Assembly: GCF_003569005.1 (NCBI RefSeq)
Contig: NZ_BCUR01000004.1
Coordinates: forward strand, 2,348,516-2,412,515
Reading direction: 5' to 3'
Source: Vibrio superstes
GTDB lineage: Bacteria > Pseudomonadota > Gammaproteobacteria > Enterobacterales > Vibrionaceae
DNA length: 64,000 bases
Shown: piece after piece, positions 50,963 to 58,733 of the stretch
Position numbering within the stretch: the first letter of the stretch is position 1
Layout of the letters: every line of letters starts with the position of its first letter
Position numbers and translations under genes: made by a program
Notes under the pieces: generated by a model
What the model saw: the letters and a program-made list of their open reading frames with translations, nothing else
What the model was told of the DNA's origin: nothing
Database searches by the model: none

Positions 50963-51412
50963 TTAGTCTTCTAGTCTGGCGATCTCTTCACCAAACTCGC
51001 GGATATCTTCGAAGCTACGATAAACAGACGCAAAACGAATGTAGGCAACCTTATCTAATTCTTTCAATTGCTCCATCACAAGGTTTCCAATCATATCGCT
51101 GGAAACCTCTCTCTCACCAGTCGCTCGAAGCTTAGATTTGATAACACTCATAGAAAGCTCTACCGCATCAGCACTTACTGGGCGTTTTTCAAGTGCACGA
51201 TGCAAACCGTTAGATAATTTATCTTCATTGAAGGGTTCACGGTTTCCATTGGACTTAATCACCTTTGGCATCACCAACTCCGCGGTCTCAAAGGTGGTAA
51301 AGCGTTCACTACATGCTAGGCATTGGCGACGACGGCGTACTTGATGCCCGTCAGCAACCAATCGGGAATCGATTACTTTCGTCTCATTCTCTGAACAAAA
51401 TGGGCAGTGCAT
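50963..51412 (-). CDS. nrdR: Transcriptional repressor NrdR
   Basis: Represses ribonucleotide reductase genes in response to ATP/dATP. 149 residues: a zinc ribbon MHCPFCSENETKVIDSR...RRRRQCLACSERFTTFE (two CxxC pairs), then an ATP-cone domain (VMPKVIKSNGNREPFNEDKL, about 46-136) ending YRSFEDIREFGEEIA. It leads the riboflavin cluster. A proBA terminator lies about 140 bases upstream, so its promoter is in 51413-51550; no convincing NrdR boxes were recognised there. Confidence 0.97.
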   Translation of the reverse strand: MHCPFCSENETKVIDSRLVADGHQVRRRRQCLACSERFTTFETAELVMPKVIKSNGNREPFNEDKLSNGLHRALEKRPVSADAVELSMSVIKSKLRATGEREVSSDMIGNLVMEQLKELDKVAYIRFASVYRSFEDIREFGEEIARLED

Positions 51413-51548
51413 ACAAGCTCCATAGTTTTACGATGAAAGGGGACACTATGCTGATATTACTAGTGAGTATTATTAACAATGCAATTTGATCTGGTTAGTG
51501 TAACGGATTTAGTGATTTGATTCGAGGGTGAAGCCCTATCCCTAAGCA

Positions 51549-51575
51549 TCAAAAAAGGGCTCTGTGATAGAGCCC
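51549..51575 (-). terminator. Intrinsic terminator after proA
   Basis: Minus-strand GGGCTCT/AGAGCCC stem with a five-base loop followed by six T residues, 74 bases beyond the proA stop. Confidence 0.85.
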
Positions 51576-51648
51576 TCATTACTTTTTATGTCAAAATCTT
51601 AATAACCTGAATCATCTTGGTTTTCAGACCGTTACCCACAGGGGTTAA

Positions 51649-52899
51649 TTATGGTCTTGGTAAGTAGTTACCCTTTCCAACCCATTTATAACTGGTGAGT
51701 TCTTCTAAACCCATAGGGCCGCGAGCGTGCAGTTTTTGCGTCGAAACCGCCACCTCAGCTCCTAGACCAAACTGAGCACCATCAGTAAAGCGCGTAGACG
51801 CATTCACATAAACCGCAGCCGAACCTGCCGCGTTAATAAAGCGCTCTGCGTTGTAGAGGTCATTGGTCATGATCGCATCGGAGTGGCTCGCATTGTGCTC
51901 ACGCATATGCTCGATTGCTTCATCCACATCTTTAACTACCTTTACGCCCAAAATAAAGGCAAGCCATTCAGTGTCAAAGTCTCCATCCGTCGCTTCACGA
52001 AGCTTTGCGGCATTGGTTAAATACGGCAATGCAGAAGCATCAGCCACAAACTCCACCTTGTCGCTCAATTGGTTAGCAAGCTTGCCTAGAAACTTTTCGG
52101 CGATAGCTTGGTGAACCAGCAAGGTATCCAAAGAATTACACGCAGAAGGACGCTGCACCTTAGAGTTTTCTACTACTGTTAACGAGCGCTCAATATCCGC
52201 ACTCTCATCAACATACACATGCGAAATACCAAAGCCACCAATGATCACTGGGATAGTACTGTTCTCTTTACACATTTTATGTAAACCAGCACCACCACGA
52301 GGGATGATCATGTCAACGTAGTCATCTAGCTTCAATAGTTGAGAAACAAGCTCGCGATCTGGCTTTTCAATGTATTGAACCGAAGCGGCAGGCAACCCTG
52401 CTTGCTCTAGTGCCGTTTGAATAACCTTGACCAACGCCATGTTTGAATGGAAGGTCTCTCTGCCGCCACGCAAAATACTGGCGTTACCGGTTTTAAGGCA
52501 CAAAGAAGCAATATCAATGGTCACATTTGGACGAGCTTCGTATATCACACCGACTACACCTAAAGGCACTCGTCTGCGAGATAGCGATAAGCCGTTTTCC
52601 AACACGCGGCTGTCTAGTTCACTGCCAATAGGGTCATTTAACTTGATGACATTACGAACGTCATCAGCAATTGCCGATAATCGAGCTTCATTTAACAACA
52701 AGCGGTCAAGAAGCGCCTCGCTCATGCCAGCTTCACGACCGTTTTGAATATCAATGGCATTCGCTTCTAGAATAATTTTCGACTGCTTCTCAAGCTCATC
52801 AGCCATAATCGCTAGGGCTTGGTTTTTCGTTGCTGTGGTCGTCGTTGCTAGGGCAAAAGACGCTTGTTTTGCGCGCTGGCCAAGTTGAATTAGATCCAC
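51649..52899 (-). CDS. proA: Gamma-glutamyl phosphate reductase
   Basis: Second proline step: reduces glutamyl phosphate to glutamate semialdehyde with NADPH. 416 residues, aldehyde-dehydrogenase fold, with VPLGVVGVIYEARPNVTIDI, KTGNASILRGG, and the catalytic Cys in ENSKVQRPSACNSLDTLLVH. The start is GTG (GTG GAT CTA) with AGAGGA seven bases before, aligned with the Vibrio family start. It follows proB by 28 bases as one operon. Confidence 0.97.
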   Translation of the reverse strand: MDLIQLGQRAKQASFALATTTTATKNQALAIMADELEKQSKIILEANAIDIQNGREAGMSEALLDRLLLNEARLSAIADDVRNVIKLNDPIGSELDSRVLENGLSLSRRRVPLGVVGVIYEARPNVTIDIASLCLKTGNASILRGGRETFHSNMALVKVIQTALEQAGLPAASVQYIEKPDRELVSQLLKLDDYVDMIIPRGGAGLHKMCKENSTIPVIIGGFGISHVYVDESADIERSLTVVENSKVQRPSACNSLDTLLVHQAIAEKFLGKLANQLSDKVEFVADASALPYLTNAAKLREATDGDFDTEWLAFILGVKVVKDVDEAIEHMREHNASHSDAIMTNDLYNAERFINAAGSAAVYVNASTRFTDGAQFGLGAEVAVSTQKLHARGPMGLEELTSYKWVGKGNYLPRP

Positions 52900-52927
52900 T
52901 GTGTCATCCTCTATAATTTCTAAGCTC

Positions 52928-54037
52928 TTAATCTTGCATCATAACTAAATCGTCACGGTGTACTACTTCGGAGCCATAGTCATAGCCCAAAGCTTCACCT
53001 ATTTGTTTGCTGTGCATGCCCTTTATCTGGCGCGTATCGTCACAGGAATAGCTAACTAGGCCTTTAGCAATCAAGATTCCAGATTGACTGATAACTCGCG
53101 CAACTTCACCGCGAGCAAAGTTACCATTAACGCCAATAACACCTTTAGCGAGAAGGCTGCTGCCTTTGGTTTGTAGTGCTTTCACAGCGCCTTCATCGAT
53201 AACAATCTCACCCGTTGCCGCAGGGCCTGCCAATATCCAGCGCTTACGATTTTCAAGGGCTTCAGGAAGCGCTACGAAGCGCGTACCACTAGGCGAAGAG
53301 GAAACACTCTCAAGCACCACATCTTGCGCACTTCCGGCAGCAATGATCACCTCAATACCAGCACGACGAGCAATGTCAGCGGCTTGCAGTTTAGTCGCCA
53401 TGCCACCGGTACCTAACGTCGTGCCACTGCCACCGGCGATTTTACGCAAGGTTTCGTCAATAGTGGTCACTTCTCGAATCAACTCAGCTTCAGGGTTGTT
53501 TCTTGGATCGGCGGTAAATAAACCGGGCTGATCGGTCAGTAGCAATAGCGTGTCCGCTCCGCACAGGATCCCTACCAACGCCGATAGATTATCGTTATCG
53601 CCTACCTTGATCTCGGTAGTCGCCACCGCATCGTTCTCATTCACTATAGGGATAATGTCATGCTCAACTAAGGCATTAATCGTATCTCTAGCGTTTAGGA
53701 AGCGTTCTCTGTCTTCCAGATCAGCACGAGTCAGCAACATCTGGCCAATCTTTAGGCCATAGATAGAAAATAACGACTCCCACACCTGGATAAGGTGTGA
53801 TTGACCGACCGCAGCTAAGAGTTGCTTGCTTGCCATTGAGTTGGGGAGTTTGGGGTGTCCTAGATGCTCTCGCCCGGCGGCAATCGCGCCAGAGGATACT
53901 AGTACTAGGTTATAGCCACGCTGTTTCAATTCTGCGCATTGGCGCACGAGATCAACCATGTGGGCGCGGTTTAGGAACTGAGAGCCCCCAGTTAGCACAC
54001 TTGTGCCAAGTTTCACCACAACTGTCTTAGCTTGCAT
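52928..54037 (-). CDS. proB: Glutamate 5-kinase
   Basis: First, feedback-controlled step of proline synthesis. 369 residues: amino-acid-kinase domain (about 1-255) with TVVVKLGTSVLTGG, VLVSSGAIAAGREHLG, PIVNENDAVATTEIKVGDND and GTGGMATKLQAADIARRAG; then a C-terminal PUA domain (about 275-355, EIVIDEGAVKALQTKGSSLL), which many ProB have. The crl terminator lies upstream, so proBA has its own promoter in 54038-54110. Confidence 0.97.
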   Translation of the reverse strand: MQAKTVVVKLGTSVLTGGSQFLNRAHMVDLVRQCAELKQRGYNLVLVSSGAIAAGREHLGHPKLPNSMASKQLLAAVGQSHLIQVWESLFSIYGLKIGQMLLTRADLEDRERFLNARDTINALVEHDIIPIVNENDAVATTEIKVGDNDNLSALVGILCGADTLLLLTDQPGLFTADPRNNPEAELIREVTTIDETLRKIAGGSGTTLGTGGMATKLQAADIARRAGIEVIIAAGSAQDVVLESVSSSPSGTRFVALPEALENRKRWILAGPAATGEIVIDEGAVKALQTKGSSLLAKGVIGVNGNFARGEVARVISQSGILIAKGLVSYSCDDTRQIKGMHSKQIGEALGYDYGSEVVHRDDLVMMQD

Positions 54038-54105
54038 TTGTTACTCAATGATACTGATAAAAGAGTCTCATTTTTAGCAAGCTGAGACCCGATGCACAAG
54101 TAAAA

Positions 54106-54132
54106 AAACAAAAAGGCGCCCTAAGGCGCCTT
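54106..54132 (-). terminator. Intrinsic terminator after crl
   Basis: Minus-strand AAGGCGCC TTAG GGCGCCTT stem followed by TTTG and then a second run of T. Confidence 0.85.
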
Positions 54133-54149
54133 GAATAACGGTTTTTTCA

Positions 54150-54539
54150 CTAAGCGATAGCTTCTGAGTCTTCATGCAGAGCGAATTCTAGCGCGAATTG
54201 CTCACTCAGCTGTTTCTGCACTTTGGCTTGAAAAACACTTTGAGTGCGCTGAACTTCGGCTTCTGCGGCAGCTGGAAGCTTTTCATCTATCCATGCGCCT
54301 GACGCGTTGTACATGCCGTGATGAAAGCGAGCGGTACAGATATTTTCATCATCTTGCTTTTCTAGTTCCATCCACCAGCCCCAAAACTCTCGGCACTCTG
54401 GTGATTTAGTGTCGTCGACACAAACAGACAAACAATCGAACAAGAATAGATTGGGTTTACATTCCGCTTCACGTAGATAAGGACCAATCGCTTTGAGCTT
54501 TGCGATCATGCGATGATAAGTAGGTTGGTTACCTGGCAT
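54150..54539 (-). CDS. crl: Sigma factor-binding protein Crl
   Basis: Binds sigma-S directly and helps it capture core RNA polymerase in stationary phase. 129 residues with the Crl signatures LKAIGPYLREAECKPNLFLF, FDCLSVCVDDTKSPECREFW, GWWMELEK and ARFHHGMYNASGAWIDEKLP. Four cysteines are visible. It lies between frsA and proB, the same neighbourhood as in E. coli (frsA-crl). An upstream TATAAG on the minus strand near 54615 may be its -10. Confidence 0.95.
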   Translation of the reverse strand: MPGNQPTYHRMIAKLKAIGPYLREAECKPNLFLFDCLSVCVDDTKSPECREFWGWWMELEKQDDENICTARFHHGMYNASGAWIDEKLPAAAEAEVQRTQSVFQAKVQKQLSEQFALEFALHEDSEAIA

Positions 54540-54649
54540 AATAACTCCATTTATTTATGCTTCGCCATGCACAACAACGCACAGCGAATTTTATGTTGCT
54601 CATCAGTTACATAAGCAACACTTATAGTGCCATTAAATTAACATCTTTG

Positions 54650-55888
54650 TCACGATTTTAATTCTTCAAGAAGCCAGTCTATCGCCAAGTTTAATGATTT
54701 TTGGTATCCAGAGCTCAAATTTTTGGAAGGGATCTTCACCGCTTTTCCTACCTTACTCGACATTGCGATCAATTTATTATCGCTATGCGGCGCTACCGGG
54801 TCGCCTTCCAAAGAGATAGCGAGCAATGGCACATTGGTGCGACGAGCCGCGAGCAAGCCTTGAGTGCGAAGAGACCATGCTGACATCTGCCCTGCCAAGC
54901 TTTGAATATCAATGGGCGATTTACCTAAACGAGACCCAAGAACATCGAGATACATCTTCGACATGTTCGCCAGCTTGTCTGGATTAGCAAAGATATCGTG
55001 TACAGGAGAACCTATTGCAACGCATGCCTTAATTCTGTCTTGCTCCAGAAAACTTAAGCGAACCAAAGCATTGCCTCCAAAGCGGAAGCCAAGCAGTCCT
55101 ACCTTCCAATGATCCACAAAAGGAACTTCAGGTAGATAATCTAGCAACGCCTTATGCAGGCAGCTTGTATCTTCTGAAAGCGTCCATTGACTGCTCTTAC
55201 CCACCGATGGCATATCAATGGTAAGCATTGCAAATTCATTAGGAGCCAAGTGATCTAGGAACAACTTCCACATATCGGTTTGTACGCTATCTAGCCCAGC
55301 ACAAACAATCACTACAGGTAACGGGCGTTCAGTATGCGGCAAATGCAAATTCGCCTGCACCGTTTTGCCTTTATATGGCACATTCAGTTGCTTGAACACA
55401 TACTTGCTCGCATGGGATGCTTCTTCGTACGCCTTGTTCGCCAATACTTGAGCTTGTAGGGATAGATTATCGCCTTTGATATGTGGGTATGCTGCAATGC
55501 TGAAATAAAGGCTCGCTTTATAGAGAGCCTCGGCGGCGTCATCACCCTTTAAATCGGCTGCGCGTTTTTGATGAATCATCCCTGCGTGAGTCCATTCATA
55601 GGCCCAGTTTCCCGAACGAAAGCCCATGACAGTATCTAGCCATTCGTCGTTGCTTCGAGAATGTTCAGATGAGGAGATACGCGCAAGCACTTGATCTTGT
55701 TCAATGGGGTCTGCCCCCTGCCAAATCCATTGCAATCGGCGCAGATTACGATACCAAGAGTGCTGTGGCTTATTCTCTAAGATGCTCAGGCTACTTGGCA
55801 TGTACTGCGTTAAGCCAGAGGTTTCCTTGGCTTGTAAATGCTTTGAAAAGAGCTGTTCGGAAAGATTTTTTTTGTGTTCTTCAGTCAT
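54650..55888 (-). CDS. frsA: Esterase FrsA (fermentation/respiration switch protein family)
   Basis: Alpha/beta-hydrolase family protein that binds dephospho-IIA(Glc) in E. coli and affects mixed-acid fermentation; its enzymatic role is disputed. 412 residues. The hydrolase half starts near residue 170 (PYKGKTVQANLHLPHTERPL, VIVCAGLDSVQTDMWKLF). The nucleophile elbow reads VGLLGFRFGGNALVR with Arg where Ser is usual; from memory the same residue occurs in E. coli FrsA (GFRFGAN), so this is the family state rather than decay. A 16-base palindrome lies 25-40 bases upstream. No strong Shine-Dalgarno. Confidence 0.92.
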   Translation of the reverse strand: MTEEHKKNLSEQLFSKHLQAKETSGLTQYMPSSLSILENKPQHSWYRNLRRLQWIWQGADPIEQDQVLARISSSEHSRSNDEWLDTVMGFRSGNWAYEWTHAGMIHQKRAADLKGDDAAEALYKASLYFSIAAYPHIKGDNLSLQAQVLANKAYEEASHASKYVFKQLNVPYKGKTVQANLHLPHTERPLPVVIVCAGLDSVQTDMWKLFLDHLAPNEFAMLTIDMPSVGKSSQWTLSEDTSCLHKALLDYLPEVPFVDHWKVGLLGFRFGGNALVRLSFLEQDRIKACVAIGSPVHDIFANPDKLANMSKMYLDVLGSRLGKSPIDIQSLAGQMSAWSLRTQGLLAARRTNVPLLAISLEGDPVAPHSDNKLIAMSSKVGKAVKIPSKNLSSGYQKSLNLAIDWLLEELKS

Positions 55889-55912
55889 ATGAGAGGCATC
55901 TTCGAATTGAAC

Positions 55913-55928
55913 TTATGCTTAAGCATAA
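55913..55928. promoter_or_regulatory. Perfect 16-base palindrome upstream of frsA
   Basis: TTATGCTTAAGCATAA reads the same on both strands and lies 25-40 bases before the frsA ATG, between it and the gpt terminator. It may be an operator; the protein is unknown. Confidence 0.5.
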
Positions 55929-55929
55929 A

Positions 55930-55957
55930 CAAAAAATGCCTCTAAATAGAGGCATTT
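55930..55957 (-). terminator. Intrinsic terminator after gpt
   Basis: Minus-strand AAATGCCTCTA/TAGAGGCATTT stem, tight loop, followed by further T residues (TTTG). Confidence 0.85.
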
Positions 55958-56004
55958 AATATAAAAATTATTTTGCGATACTTTGCGAGCATCGGAAGAG
56001 CGAA

Positions 56005-56469
56005 TTACTTGCGTTTGCGATTAATTGGCTCAACGAACTGCAGCTGCATGTCCCAAGGTTGCTCAATCCAAGTCTCTTGAGCGATATCGACAACGTAATC
56101 GTCCAGTAGCTCAGCGCCAGAAGGCTTTGCACATACCGCGATCAATTTCGCTTTAGGGTACATTTCACGTAGCTTACGTGCAGTGTCACCACTATCCACT
56201 AAATCTTCAACGATTAGGAAACCTTCGCCATCACCTTCAGGAGCTTTAAGTACGCTCATGTCACGTTGATGATCATGGTCGTAGCTTGAGATGCAAATAG
56301 TATCAACGTAGCGGATACCTAATTCACGAGCAAGAATCGCAGCAGGTACTAGGCCACCACGGCTCACACCCCAGATACCTTTCCACTGTTCAGCAGGCAT
56401 TTGGCGAGCAGCAAGCTCACGACAGTTTGTCTGCATTTCATCCCAGGTGATGATGTATTTTTTTGGCAT
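56005..56469 (-). CDS. gpt: Xanthine-guanine phosphoribosyltransferase
   Basis: Salvages guanine, xanthine and hypoxanthine to nucleotides with PRPP. 154 residues with WKGIWGVSRGGLVPAAILAR, the PRPP-binding motif FLIVEDLVDSGDTARKLRE (about residues 86-104), and the C-terminal ETWIEQPWDMQLQFVEP. The gene is 27 bases after the NCS2 permease in the same direction, with no terminator between, so base uptake and its conversion are made together and should share PurR control. Confidence 0.97.
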   Translation of the reverse strand: MPKKYIITWDEMQTNCRELAARQMPAEQWKGIWGVSRGGLVPAAILARELGIRYVDTICISSYDHDHQRDMSVLKAPEGDGEGFLIVEDLVDSGDTARKLREMYPKAKLIAVCAKPSGAELLDDYVVDIAQETWIEQPWDMQLQFVEPINRKRK

Positions 56470-56496
56470 AACTTGAAAACCTATTTAATGACGCGT

Positions 56497-57789
56497 TTAA
56501 GCGGTCAAAACATATTTTAGGATAAAGACAGCAGACATAACCCAAACACTCATGGAAACGTCGCGTCCCTTACCGCTCAACAATTTGATTGCAGCGTAAG
56601 AGATGAAGCCTAGAGAGATACCCTCTGCGATAGAGAACGTTAGAGGCATTAGCAAGCAAGTTACTACTACAGGAGCAGCTTCTGTAATGTCACTCCAGTC
56701 AATGTTCACTAGACCAGAAAGCATCAGGATAGCTACATAAAATAGCGCTCCTGCTGTCGCATAGGGCGGAATCATACCCGCTAATGGAGAAAACAGCAAA
56801 GCCAATAGGAAAAGTACACCTACGGTTACTGCAGTCAAACCAGTACGACCACCAGCAGCAACACCAGCGGTTGATTCTACGTATGATGTGGTGTTAGAAG
56901 TACCAAGCAAAGCACCTACAGAAGTGGCTGTAGAGTCAGCTAGTAGTGCTTTATTAAGACGAGGTAGCTTGCCATCTTCTTTGATTAGGTTTGCTTTAGT
57001 TGCAACACCAACCAACGTGCCCGCTGTATCAAAAAGGTCAACAAATAAGAATGCGAAAATAACTGAGATCATGCCAACTTCAAATACACCAGCAAAATCC
57101 AGTTGCATGAATGTTGGAGCAAGACTCGGTGGAGTTGACATTAGGCCGTTGTATTGCACATCGCCAAAAATCAGACCGAAAACGGTAACGCAAAGGATAG
57201 CGATCATAACCGCACCACGAACGCCGCGGTGAACAAGAGCGATAGTAATAAAGAAGCCAACAGCTGCCAGAACCGCATTCAAACTCGTGATATCACCAAG
57301 AGAAACAAATGTTGCTGGGTTATCTACTACGATGCCGGCGTTCTTAAGGCCGATAAACGCAAGGAATAAACCAATACCCGCAGAGATACCTGTACGCAGA
57401 GACATAGGGATTGAATTAATAATCCACTCGCGAATACGGAACAAGCTAAGCAAGATGAACAAGATGCCCGACACAAATACCGCTGCCAGTGCAACCTGCC
57501 ACTCATAACCCATGCCAAGAACAACGCCATAAGTAAAGAAGGCGTTAAGACCCATACCTGGGGCTTGAGCAATTGGGTAGTTAGCGTAAAGACCCATGAT
57601 GAAACAACCAATAGCCGCAGCTAAACAGGTTGCTACAAATACAGCACCGTGATCCATGCCAGTTGCAGACAACATCGACGGGTTAACAAAGATGATGTAC
57701 GCCATTGTCAGGAAGGTAGTCATACCTGCAATGATTTCCGTGCGAACCGTGGTACCGTGTTCACGTAGTTTGAATAGCTTCTCGAGCAT
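56497..57789 (-). CDS. NCS2/AzgA-type purine (adenine/guanine/hypoxanthine) permease
   Basis: Proton-coupled uptake of purine bases across the inner membrane. The ATG at 57787-57789 has AGGA eight bases before; two further codons upstream (TTG ATT) are less likely. About 430 residues, 12-14 hydrophobic helices. AzgA-clade blocks are seen: GMTTFLTMAYIIFVNPSML, QAPGMGLNAFFTYGVV, the VDLFDTAGTLVGVATKANL region, and GTSNTTSYVESTAGVAAGGR. It leads a two-gene operon with gpt and has a full PurR operator upstream. Which of adenine or guanine/hypoxanthine is preferred cannot be told from sequence alone. Confidence 0.92.
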   Translation of the reverse strand: MLEKLFKLREHGTTVRTEIIAGMTTFLTMAYIIFVNPSMLSATGMDHGAVFVATCLAAAIGCFIMGLYANYPIAQAPGMGLNAFFTYGVVLGMGYEWQVALAAVFVSGILFILLSLFRIREWIINSIPMSLRTGISAGIGLFLAFIGLKNAGIVVDNPATFVSLGDITSLNAVLAAVGFFITIALVHRGVRGAVMIAILCVTVFGLIFGDVQYNGLMSTPPSLAPTFMQLDFAGVFEVGMISVIFAFLFVDLFDTAGTLVGVATKANLIKEDGKLPRLNKALLADSTATSVGALLGTSNTTSYVESTAGVAAGGRTGLTAVTVGVLFLLALLFSPLAGMIPPYATAGALFYVAILMLSGLVNIDWSDITEAAPVVVTCLLMPLTFSIAEGISLGFISYAAIKLLSGKGRDVSMSVWVMSAVFILKYVLTA

Positions 57790-57812
57790 AATCAATTCCT
57801 AAAAGTTTCTAA

Positions 57813-57828
57813 AAGTAATCGTTTGCGT
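57813..57828 (-). promoter_or_regulatory. PurR operator upstream of the purine permease-gpt operon
   Basis: On the minus strand ACGCAAACGATTACTT matches every fixed position of the 16-base consensus ANGCAANCGNTTNCNT as I know it. It lies 24-39 bases before the permease ATG and just downstream of a TATAAT (57845-57850, minus strand), so a bound PurR-purine complex would block the promoter start region. Confidence 0.85.
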
Positions 57829-57844
57829 ATCTAAATTGGCGTGA

Positions 57845-57850
57845 ATTATA
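57845..57850 (-). promoter_or_regulatory. -10 element of the permease-gpt promoter
   Basis: Perfect minus-strand TATAAT, about 56 bases before the ATG. No good -35 was found at 16-18 bases; PurR-type promoters may rely on other contacts. Confidence 0.5.
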
Positions 57851-58160
57851 GTGAGTAACATCACGAAATACCATACTGTTTTGGCTATAAATTCATTTGG
57901 ATCACTTTATGTGTAGGTCACTAATGTACACGCTTACATTAACTCATTGATATATATAACTATGAAAGACTTAATTCCCTCGGAAAAACGAGGCTAATAT
58001 TTCATCTTGTCTTAAAGTTACAACTCAAAAACTACAGATCAGCACTTATGTAGCACATAGAAATAAGCCTCTTACCCAGTAATCATCAGAAGAGCACTCA
58101 AACTAACATCATCCCCACTCGTTCATCACCATTGATTGCCTTCAAATGAGAAATTCAGGC
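57851..58160. other. A/T-rich spacer between the permease promoter and the candidate small RNA terminator
   Basis: About 310 bases with no credible reading frame. A small CCTCG/CGAGG hairpin near 57979-57994 is the only structure noticed. Confidence 0.5.
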
Positions 58161-58191
58161 GAAAAAAAAGCCGCTCCAAACTGGGCGGCTT
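58161..58191 (-). terminator. Intrinsic terminator of the candidate small RNA
   Basis: Minus-strand AAGCCGC...GCGGCTT stem (10-base loop) followed by eight T residues. No annotated gene lies just upstream on this strand, which is why a small RNA is proposed. Confidence 0.85.
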
Positions 58192-58436
58192 ATGAAATCA
58201 GTAATAAATTTCCAATATATCAGGGGTGAACCGAAGTTCAATCACATGCTTAAAAACCCTATAAATAGGGTTGAAACTCTATATGAAATACATCTTTAGC
58301 TGACAAGCCATCGACGTACCCATCTAAAATCCCAAGACTAATTAGTTAAAAATCAACAAATTAGTACTTTAATTCAGCATAGATACAGACAAAATGATGA
58401 GCGGGGTGGCTCATAGAAGGGTAGTCTGTATCGACA
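58162..58436 (-). ncRNA. Candidate small regulatory RNA, about 275 nt, unnamed
   Basis: A complete transcription unit without a gene. A good promoter (58443-58471, minus strand) points left; a strong intrinsic terminator lies at 58161-58191. The expected 5' end begins with a long hairpin: GATACAGAC (58424-58432) pairs perfectly with GTCTGTATC (58382-58390), with an inner ATGAGC/GCTCAT stem. A second stem AACCCTA/TAGGGTT with TTTTT (58252-58272) could give a shorter form of about 185 nt. No open frame with a ribosome site was seen. I could not match it to a known Vibrio RNA; it lacks the many GGA motifs of CsrB types. Confidence 0.6.
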
Positions 58437-58442
58437 GGGTTA

Positions 58443-58471
58443 ATATTACCGATCCTGTAATTTAATTACAA
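58443..58471 (-). promoter_or_regulatory. Promoter of the candidate small RNA
   Basis: Minus-strand TTGTAA (58466-58471), exactly 17 bases, TAATAT (58443-58448). The start is expected near 58436, right at the first hairpin. Confidence 0.6.
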
Positions 58472-58495
58472 GTATTTTTCTTGGGTGAGGGCGTA

Positions 58496-58531
58496 AAAAT
58501 CCAAAACAGGCTATTTTACGACCTGTTTTGG
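58496..58531 (-). terminator. Terminator-like hairpin in the pepD upstream region
   Basis: Perfect ten-pair stem CCAAAACAGG/CCTGTTTTGG with an 11-base loop, followed on the minus strand by ATTTTTA. No gene or clear promoter was found on the minus strand to its right, so its role is unclear. Confidence 0.5.
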
Positions 58532-58733
58532 TAATTTAATTTCACACGTAAAATAAATAACTTAACCTCAATTGCTTCACTATCGCGTCACAAATGATAA
58601 TAAAACTTACTCAACAGTTACGAGTTTGCCTGTCCAACCCTACTTCACAGTGATATCCTGCCCACAATTCGTCGGCCTACTCGAGGCCGAATTGAGTACT
58701 TAGTTGCTATCTGTATGCATGAAGGAGTATTAC
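58532..58733 (+). promoter_or_regulatory. pepD upstream region with probable promoter and leader hairpin
   Basis: A TTGCTT followed 17 bases later by TGATAA (about 58572-58600) is a possible promoter. A hairpin built from CAATTC..GGCC and GGCCGAATTG (58665-58694) lies in the leader, and AAGGAG is placed seven bases before the ATG. Confidence 0.45.

Noticed and set aside
50927..51550. FMN riboswitch for the riboflavin genes
   Set aside because: None of the conserved RFN-element words is seen upstream of nrdR or ribD, or between the rib genes.
54650..55888. frsA as a broken hydrolase because Ser is missing from the nucleophile elbow
   Set aside because: As I recall the E. coli FrsA sequence has the same GFRFG arrangement, so this is the family state, not damage.
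57790..57900. Purine riboswitch before the permease
   Set aside because: The conserved purine-aptamer loops and joining bases are not found; a PurR operator is present instead.
58162..58436. CsrB/RsmZ-type RNA
   Set aside because: Too few GGA/AGGA loop motifs on either strand.
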